Below, in pieces: positions 6,565 to 9,872 of a DNA stretch of 9,872 nt; the stretch's first letter is position 1; every line of letters begins with the position of its first letter. The position numbers and the translations under genes are program-made. The notes under the pieces were generated by a model. That model was given only the letters and a program-made list of their open reading frames with translations, was not told where the DNA came from and did no database searches. The DNA comes from Sphingomonas sp. Lineage in GTDB: Bacteria; Pseudomonadota; Alphaproteobacteria; Sphingomonadales; Sphingomonadaceae. Location of the stretch: NCBI GenBank assembly GCA_025935515.1, contig JAICVC010000072.1, forward strand, positions 1 through 9,872, in the 5' to 3' direction.

Positions 6565-6602
6565 AAGTGGAAGAATCGGGTCTCCCTCCACTTCCTCCAC
6601 TT
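6565..6602. repeat. Small inverted and tandem repeat in convergent gap, possible terminator
   Basis: AAGTGGA (6565-6571) can pair with either of two TCCACTT copies (6587-6593 and 6596-6602). The second pairing extends to 11 bp with one mismatch. The two copies come from a perfect tandem 9-mer, CTCCACTTC, at 6586-6603. The gap also has AAGCCCAGC twice, 12 nt apart (about 6627-6647), and TAGGATT (about 6605) with AATCCTA (about 6665). The structure lies between the lipoprotein and rmuC ends, so a bidirectional terminator is possible, but the stem is AT/GC mixed with no T run. I see no gene in 6556-6683. Confidence 0.35.
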
Positions 6603-6683
6603 CGTAGGATTCTCGGATTTCAAAAAGCCCAGCGGGAAGCCCAGCAATACTGGTCTCAAACGAAATCCTATTTTGCAAGCTTG

Positions 6684-8042
6684 CTATTCGGCCGCGATCT
6701 GCGGTGGATCGCTCGTTTCCTCTTCGGTGAGGCTCAGTTCTTTATCGGCGTAGCGCGGTAGCGCCTCGACCGGGCTAAGTACGTCGATATCCCGCCTCCC
6801 CGGCTCGATATTGAGTTCACGGAACTTGCGCGCGGTCACCAAAGACCGGGTCTCAAAACTGGAGACGAAACTGTTGTAATTGTTGACCGCACTGGCGAGG
6901 CCACTCCCAACCTTGCGCAGGTCATCCGCAGCCTTGGCGAGGCGCTCGTAAAGCTCCTTGCCGAGCTCGCCGATCTGACGCGCTTCCTTGGCAAGCCTTT
7001 CCTGGCGCCACACAGCGGCAACGGTGCGGGCTATCGCAATTAGGTTGGTCGGAGTCGCCAGCAGCACCTTCTTGTTGAAGGCGTAATCCCACAGCGTCGG
7101 GTCCTGCTCGAGCGCGGCAGTCAGGAAATGCTCACCTGGGATGAACATCACGACATAATCGGGCGCATCATCGAATTGCGACCAATAGGCCTTCGCTCCG
7201 AGCAGGTTCACATGGTTGCGAATGGCGAGCGCGTGAGCCGCAAGGTGCGTGGTTCTGTCGGCTTCGTCGACCGACCCGAACGCATCCTGATAGTCGTTGA
7301 GCGAGACTTTGGCGTCGATCACCAGCGACTGGCCGCCGGGGACGCGAACGACGACGTCGGGCCGCAATCGTCCGCCTTCGCCGTCAGCCACGCTGACTTC
7401 GGTCGCGAAGTCGCAATGCTCCGACAGGCCGCAGCTTTCGAGCACGTTCTTCAATTGCTGCTCGCCCCAGCGGCCCCTCGCCTTGGGTGCGTTGCGTAGC
7501 GCATTGACGAGCTTGGCGGCTTCCGCGGAAACCCGCTCGGTGCCCGTGCGCATCGCCTCGATCTGGCCGGAGAGCATGCCAAAGGCGTCGCGGCGCTCGG
7601 CTTCGACCTTCTGCACGGTCGTCTCGTAGCGTTCCAGCCGGTCATGGACCGGCTGAAGGAGCGACTTCAAATTCTGTCCTGCATTCTCTTCGGACTGCCG
7701 GAAGCGCTGATCGGCGCGCTTGAGGAAGGTCTCCTGGGCTTCGGCCAGCAGCTTGTTGCTGATCTCGGCGAACTGGGTCGCAAGCGCTTCCTTGGCTTCG
7801 ATCAACTCCTTGATCCGGGCCTCGAACGCCTTGTCGCGTTCCGACTGCGATGCTTCGAGTGCGGCCAGCCTGGTCGCCGCATCACGATTGGCGTCGCGCT
7901 CCCTGACCACCTCGTCGAGTTGAAGCCGAAGGCTGTCGACCGTCTGCTTTGCACCGGCAGCCGAGCGACTGCCGAGCAGCCAGCCGATCACGACGCCGAT
8001 CATCAGCCCAACGAAAACGAATCCCACAACGGCCGCATCCAT
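6684..8042 (-). CDS. rmuC: DNA recombination protein RmuC
   Basis: Membrane-anchored nuclease-like protein that in E. coli limits inversions at short inverted repeats; biochemistry poorly known. The 452-residue reading has one N-terminal TM segment (about 4-24, VVGFVFVGLMIGVVIGWLLG), a long charged coiled coil (about 35-190; LRLQLDEVVRERD onward) and the conserved RmuC domain, with PKARGRWGEQQLKNVLE, VVRVPGGQSLVIDAKVSL, VVMFIPGE and ATPTNLIAIARTVA. The D-x-K type core (VIDAKV) matches the restriction-endonuclease-like fold proposed for the family. The start ATG 8042 has GGGGGAG 8 nt upstream; an in-frame ATG at 8075 has no such site and adds 11 residues. Divergent from the cysteine-rich gene, convergent with the lipoprotein gene. 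Confidence 0.92.
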   Translation of the reverse strand: MDAAVVGFVFVGLMIGVVIGWLLGSRSAAGAKQTVDSLRLQLDEVVRERDANRDAATRLAALEASQSERDKAFEARIKELIEAKEALATQFAEISNKLLAEAQETFLKRADQRFRQSEENAGQNLKSLLQPVHDRLERYETTVQKVEAERRDAFGMLSGQIEAMRTGTERVSAEAAKLVNALRNAPKARGRWGEQQLKNVLESCGLSEHCDFATEVSVADGEGGRLRPDVVVRVPGGQSLVIDAKVSLNDYQDAFGSVDEADRTTHLAAHALAIRNHVNLLGAKAYWSQFDDAPDYVVMFIPGEHFLTAALEQDPTLWDYAFNKKVLLATPTNLIAIARTVAAVWRQERLAKEARQIGELGKELYERLAKAADDLRKVGSGLASAVNNYNSFVSSFETRSLVTARKFRELNIEPGRRDIDVLSPVEALPRYADKELSLTEEETSDPPQIAAE

Positions 8043-8050
8043 GACCGGTA

Positions 8051-8057
8051 CTCCCCC
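8051..8057 (-). promoter_or_regulatory. Ribosome binding site of rmuC
   Basis: GGGGGAG on the minus strand, 8 nt before ATG 8042. Strong match that fixes the rmuC start there in place of ATG 8075. Confidence 0.65.
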
Positions 8058-8149
8058 GGAACAGAATGCGAACAATACGGCCGTTCACGCGGTTGCTCAA
8101 GCGGAACGCGAGCGCCTATCCACAGGTTTGCTTCCTTGAGGAGAAAAGC

Positions 8150-8539
8150 ATGTCCATCCGCAAGATGATCGGCCTCCATCCAGACGTCGCCGGCCACGTC
8201 AATCAGCCGCTCGGCGATGCCGCGCATCATCTAATGTATTGCGCGCGGATGTGCCTTAGCTGCGCGGACGCCTGCGCGGCCGAGAAGATGGATATGCGCC
8301 AGTGCATCCGCACGTGCCTCGATTGCTCCGACGTCTGTGAGGCGACCGGCAAGCTTGCGGTTCGCCGCACCGGCTCGAACGAACAGGTGCTGCGCGAGAT
8401 GCTCGAACTGTGCGCCCGTGTCTGCGACGAATGCGCGGCGGAGTGCGAACGGCATGACCACGAACATTGCAAGCTGTGCGCTCAGATGTGCCGCGAATGT
8501 GCCGCGGATTGCCGGGTCGCGGCGGAATCGATTCATTGA
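8150..8539 (+). CDS. Cysteine-rich four-helix-bundle copper-binding protein (DUF326/Csp-like)
   Basis: Probable cytosolic Cu(I) store. Of 129 residues, 17 are cysteine, in regular helical spacing: C31/35/38/42, C52/56/59/63 and C88/92/95/99 (each C-x3-C-x2-C-x3-C), then C107/110/114/117/121. In the Csp family such cysteines line the inside of a four-helix bundle and bind many Cu(I) ions; the methanotroph Csp3, with 18 cysteines, is the closest model I know. There is no signal peptide or Tat motif, so the Csp3-like cytosolic type fits better than exported Csp1. Start ATG 8150 has GAGGAG 6 nt upstream. A weak promoter candidate, TTGCTC (8093-8098), 18 nt, TATCCA (8117-8122), precedes it. No CueR-like operator, copper ATPase or chaperone gene is nearby. 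Copper binding is inferred from the pattern, not shown. Confidence 0.85.
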   Translation: MSIRKMIGLHPDVAGHVNQPLGDAAHHLMYCARMCLSCADACAAEKMDMRQCIRTCLDCSDVCEATGKLAVRRTGSNEQVLREMLELCARVCDECAAECERHDHEHCKLCAQMCRECAADCRVAAESIH

Positions 8540-8540
8540 C

Positions 8541-8621
8541 GTCACCCCGGACTTGATCCGGGGCCTGCCTTCCTTTTCGGCAGTGGAAGAAAAGGCGGAT
8601 CCCGGCTCAGGCCGGGATGAC
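8541..8621. repeat. Second composite inverted palindromic repeat
   Basis: Same architecture as 6120-6203, bounded by GTCA (8541) and TGAC (8618-8621). The left hairpin is CCCCGGA/TCCGGGG with loop CTTGA (8545-8563). The right is ATCCCGGC/GCCGGGAT with loop TCAG (8599-8618), a perfect 8-bp stem. The arms are GC-rich where the first copy has CTGAAC, so it is a different sequence class of the same design. It fills the gap between the Csp-like stop (8539) and the def stop (8625) almost exactly, so it probably also serves as a two-way terminator. Confidence 0.75.
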
Positions 8622-8624
8622 GAA

Positions 8625-9164
8625 TCAAGCCGCCTTCAAGCTCTGCTCTTTCCGCCACTTGGCGAGCTTCTTTAAGACCATGTCGCGCTTCAGGCGCGAG
8701 AGGTGGTCGATGAACAGTACGCCGTTCAGATGGTCCATCTCATGCTGCAGGCAGACCGCGAGCAGCCCGTCGATCTCCTGCTCGTGGCTCTTCCCATCAA
8801 CGTCCTGCCAGCGCGCGCGGATTTTGTCCGGCCGCATCACCTCGGCATATTGCTCGGGGACCGACAGACAGCCTTCGGTGTAAGGCACCTCGGCGTCGGA
8901 GTGCCACAGGATCTGGGGATTGATGAACACCCTCGGATCGCGGACCGGTTCACCGCCTTCTTCCTCGGGTTCCTGGAGGTCGATCACCAGCAGGCGGACC
9001 GGAACGCCGACCTGCACCGCGGCGAGACCGATGCCGGGCGCCTCGTACATCGTCTCGAGCATATCGGCGACGAGCGCCTTCAGCTCATCGTCGAACGTCG
9101 CCACCGGCTTGGAAATCTGCCGAAGGACAGGATCGGGCGTCTCGTAGATGCGGCGGATTGCCAT
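8625..9164 (-). CDS. def: Peptide deformylase
   Basis: Removes the formyl group from the N-terminal methionine of new proteins at the ribosome; a metalloenzyme, usually Fe(II). The 179-residue protein has all three family motifs: GIGLAAVQVG at 44-53, EGCLSV at 97-102 (metal ligand C99), and QHEMDHLNG at 140-148 (ligands H141 and H145, catalytic E142). Length is normal for type 1 enzymes, with a lysine-rich C-terminal helix (LKKLAKWRKEQSLKAA). Start ATG 9164; no strong Shine-Dalgarno is visible upstream. It follows recR on the same strand after a 65-nt gap, an order common in Alphaproteobacteria, and is probably cotranscribed with it. Its stop abuts the 8541-8621 repeat. Confidence 0.96.
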   Translation of the reverse strand: MAIRRIYETPDPVLRQISKPVATFDDELKALVADMLETMYEAPGIGLAAVQVGVPVRLLVIDLQEPEEEGGEPVRDPRVFINPQILWHSDAEVPYTEGCLSVPEQYAEVMRPDKIRARWQDVDGKSHEQEIDGLLAVCLQHEMDHLNGVLFIDHLSRLKRDMVLKKLAKWRKEQSLKAA

Positions 9165-9229
9165 AGGTCGAATTTAGTCTTTCGGGTCAGGGGGTTCAAG
9201 CAATCGGGCGGCGGGCGCGCAAGGGCGTT

Positions 9230-9826
9230 TCATGAAATGGGACGCCTTGCGCGCAAGGCTTGGGCAAGCGTTCCCTCGTCGAGATAGTCGAGCTCACCGC
9301 CGACGGGAAGCCCGTGCGCCAACTGACTGAGACGGATTGGAAATCCTTCCAGCCGCTCGGCCAGGTAATGCGCCGTCGTCTGACCCTCCAGGGTCGCGTT
9401 CATCGCCAACACCACCTCGTCGATCCCGCCTTCGGACACGCGCCTCACCAGCTTGTCGATGGTGAGATCCTCGGGCCGCACTCCTTCTAGCGCCGACAGG
9501 CGGCCGCCGAGCACGTGATAGCGCCCGGGAAACAGGCGCGACCGGTCGAGCGCCCAAAGGTCGGCCACCTCCTCGACCACGCACAGCATCTTCTCGTCCC
9601 GGCGCGGGTCGCGGCAGATGCTGCACGGGTCCGACGTGTCGACATTGCCGCAGATGGAGCAACTCGAGAGTTTCTCCGACACCTCCCGAAGCGCGCTGAG
9701 CAGCGGCTGCAGCGCAGTCTCCCGCTTCTTCATCAGGTGAAGCACCGCGCGCCGAGCCGAGCGCGGGCCGAGGCCGGGCAGCCGCGCGAGCGCTTGTGAG
9801 AGAGCTTCAATCTCCTGGCTGGCCAT
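9230..9826 (-). CDS. recR: Recombination protein RecR
   Basis: Works with RecF and RecO to load RecA on gapped DNA. The 198-residue protein has the expected order: helix-hairpin-helix (ARLPGLGPRSARRA, about 13-27), a C4 zinc finger CSIC...CSIC (C56, C59, C68, C71), then the Toprim domain starting at MLCVVEEVADL (about 80-90), with GGRLSALEGV and LAHGLPVGGELDYLDEGTL near the C-terminus. Length is standard. Start ATG 9826 opens MASQEIEALSQALARLPG, the usual N-terminus, but there is no clear Shine-Dalgarno; the bases upstream are repeat DNA. In many genomes dnaX and a YbaB gene precede recR; they would lie beyond 9872 and cannot be confirmed. Confidence 0.96.
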   Translation of the reverse strand: MASQEIEALSQALARLPGLGPRSARRAVLHLMKKRETALQPLLSALREVSEKLSSCSICGNVDTSDPCSICRDPRRDEKMLCVVEEVADLWALDRSRLFPGRYHVLGGRLSALEGVRPEDLTIDKLVRRVSEGGIDEVVLAMNATLEGQTTAHYLAERLEGFPIRLSQLAHGLPVGGELDYLDEGTLAQALRARRPIS

Positions 9827-9828
9827 TC

Positions 9829-9858
9829 TGGATTGCTTCGCTCCGCTCGTAATGACGA
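9829..9858. repeat. Partial common intergenic repeat (TGGATTGCTTCGCTCCGCTC type)
   Basis: The bases just upstream of recR match a repeat half widely seen between bacterial genes, ending in the same TGACG as the two composite repeats here (TAATGACGA at 9850-9858). The partner half is not visible before the window ends, so it may be a single copy or continue beyond 9872. Recognised from memory of the pattern, not from a search. Confidence 0.5.
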
Positions 9859-9872
9859 CTGAAGTACCGTCA

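Noticed and set aside
6121..6678. 185-codon minus-strand frame across the lipoprotein gene
   Set aside because: It crosses both the hairpin repeat and the opposite gene, has no recognisable motif, and the plus-strand gene has a lipobox and ribosome site.
8043..8075. Upstream ATG for rmuC at 8075
   Set aside because: No ribosome binding site there, while ATG 8042 has GGGGGAG at good spacing and begins just before the TM anchor.
8116..8124. CTATCCACA, resembling a DnaA box
   Set aside because: A single 8-of-9 match with no cluster, AT-rich region or replication gene nearby; likely chance.

Overview
The window looks like chromosomal DNA from a GC-rich alphaproteobacterium, most likely a sphingomonad (Sphingomonadales). 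The evidence is the gene order pckA / chvI-chvG-hprK-rapZ-EIIA(Man)-HPr, the short single-domain HPr kinase typical of Alphaproteobacteria, the ChvG N-terminus, the recR-def pairing, and palindromic GTCA...TGAC repeats between genes. I recognise no phage, transposase, integrase, CRISPR array, tRNA or rRNA. This is mainly core genome, densely packed.

Layout. (1) 1-794, minus strand: the N-terminal half of ATP-dependent PEP carboxykinase (pckA), cut by the window edge. (2) 795-978: a divergent control region with a good sigma70-like promoter and a GC hairpin for pckA, and a weaker candidate promoter for chvI. (3) 979-6107, plus strand: a seven-gene run, chvI, chvG, hprK, rapZ, a mannose-type EIIA, HPr and a TrmH/SpoU RNA methyltransferase. 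Every junction overlaps: 32 nt for chvI/chvG, then four 4-nt overlaps, then 1 nt. It is almost certainly one translationally coupled operon. (4) 6120-6203: a double-hairpin repeat. (5) 6214-6555: a small lipoprotein gene. (6) 6556-6683: a convergent intergenic stretch with small direct and inverted repeats. (7) 8042-6684, minus strand: rmuC. (8) 8150-8539, plus strand: a 129-residue protein with 17 cysteines, of the four-helix-bundle copper-storage type (DUF326/Csp). (9) 8541-8621: a second double-hairpin repeat filling the convergent gap. (10) 9826-8625, minus strand: recR then def. (11) 9827-9872: part of another common intergenic repeat.

How the genes work together. The central operon joins the ChvG-ChvI envelope/acid-stress two-component system to a regulatory phosphotransferase branch: HPr, its serine kinase/phosphatase HprK, an EIIA of the mannose family and RapZ, with no sugar-transporting EIIB/EIIC nearby. 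Divergent pckA supplies gluconeogenesis. The region therefore reads as a carbon/energy and envelope-signalling hub. The other genes are housekeeping (RmuC, RecR, peptide deformylase) plus a probable cytosolic copper store. I found no clearly new multi-gene system. The points most worth a second look are the cysteine-rich protein, the paired palindromic repeats at gene ends, the pckA leader hairpin and the altered C-terminal tail of RapZ.
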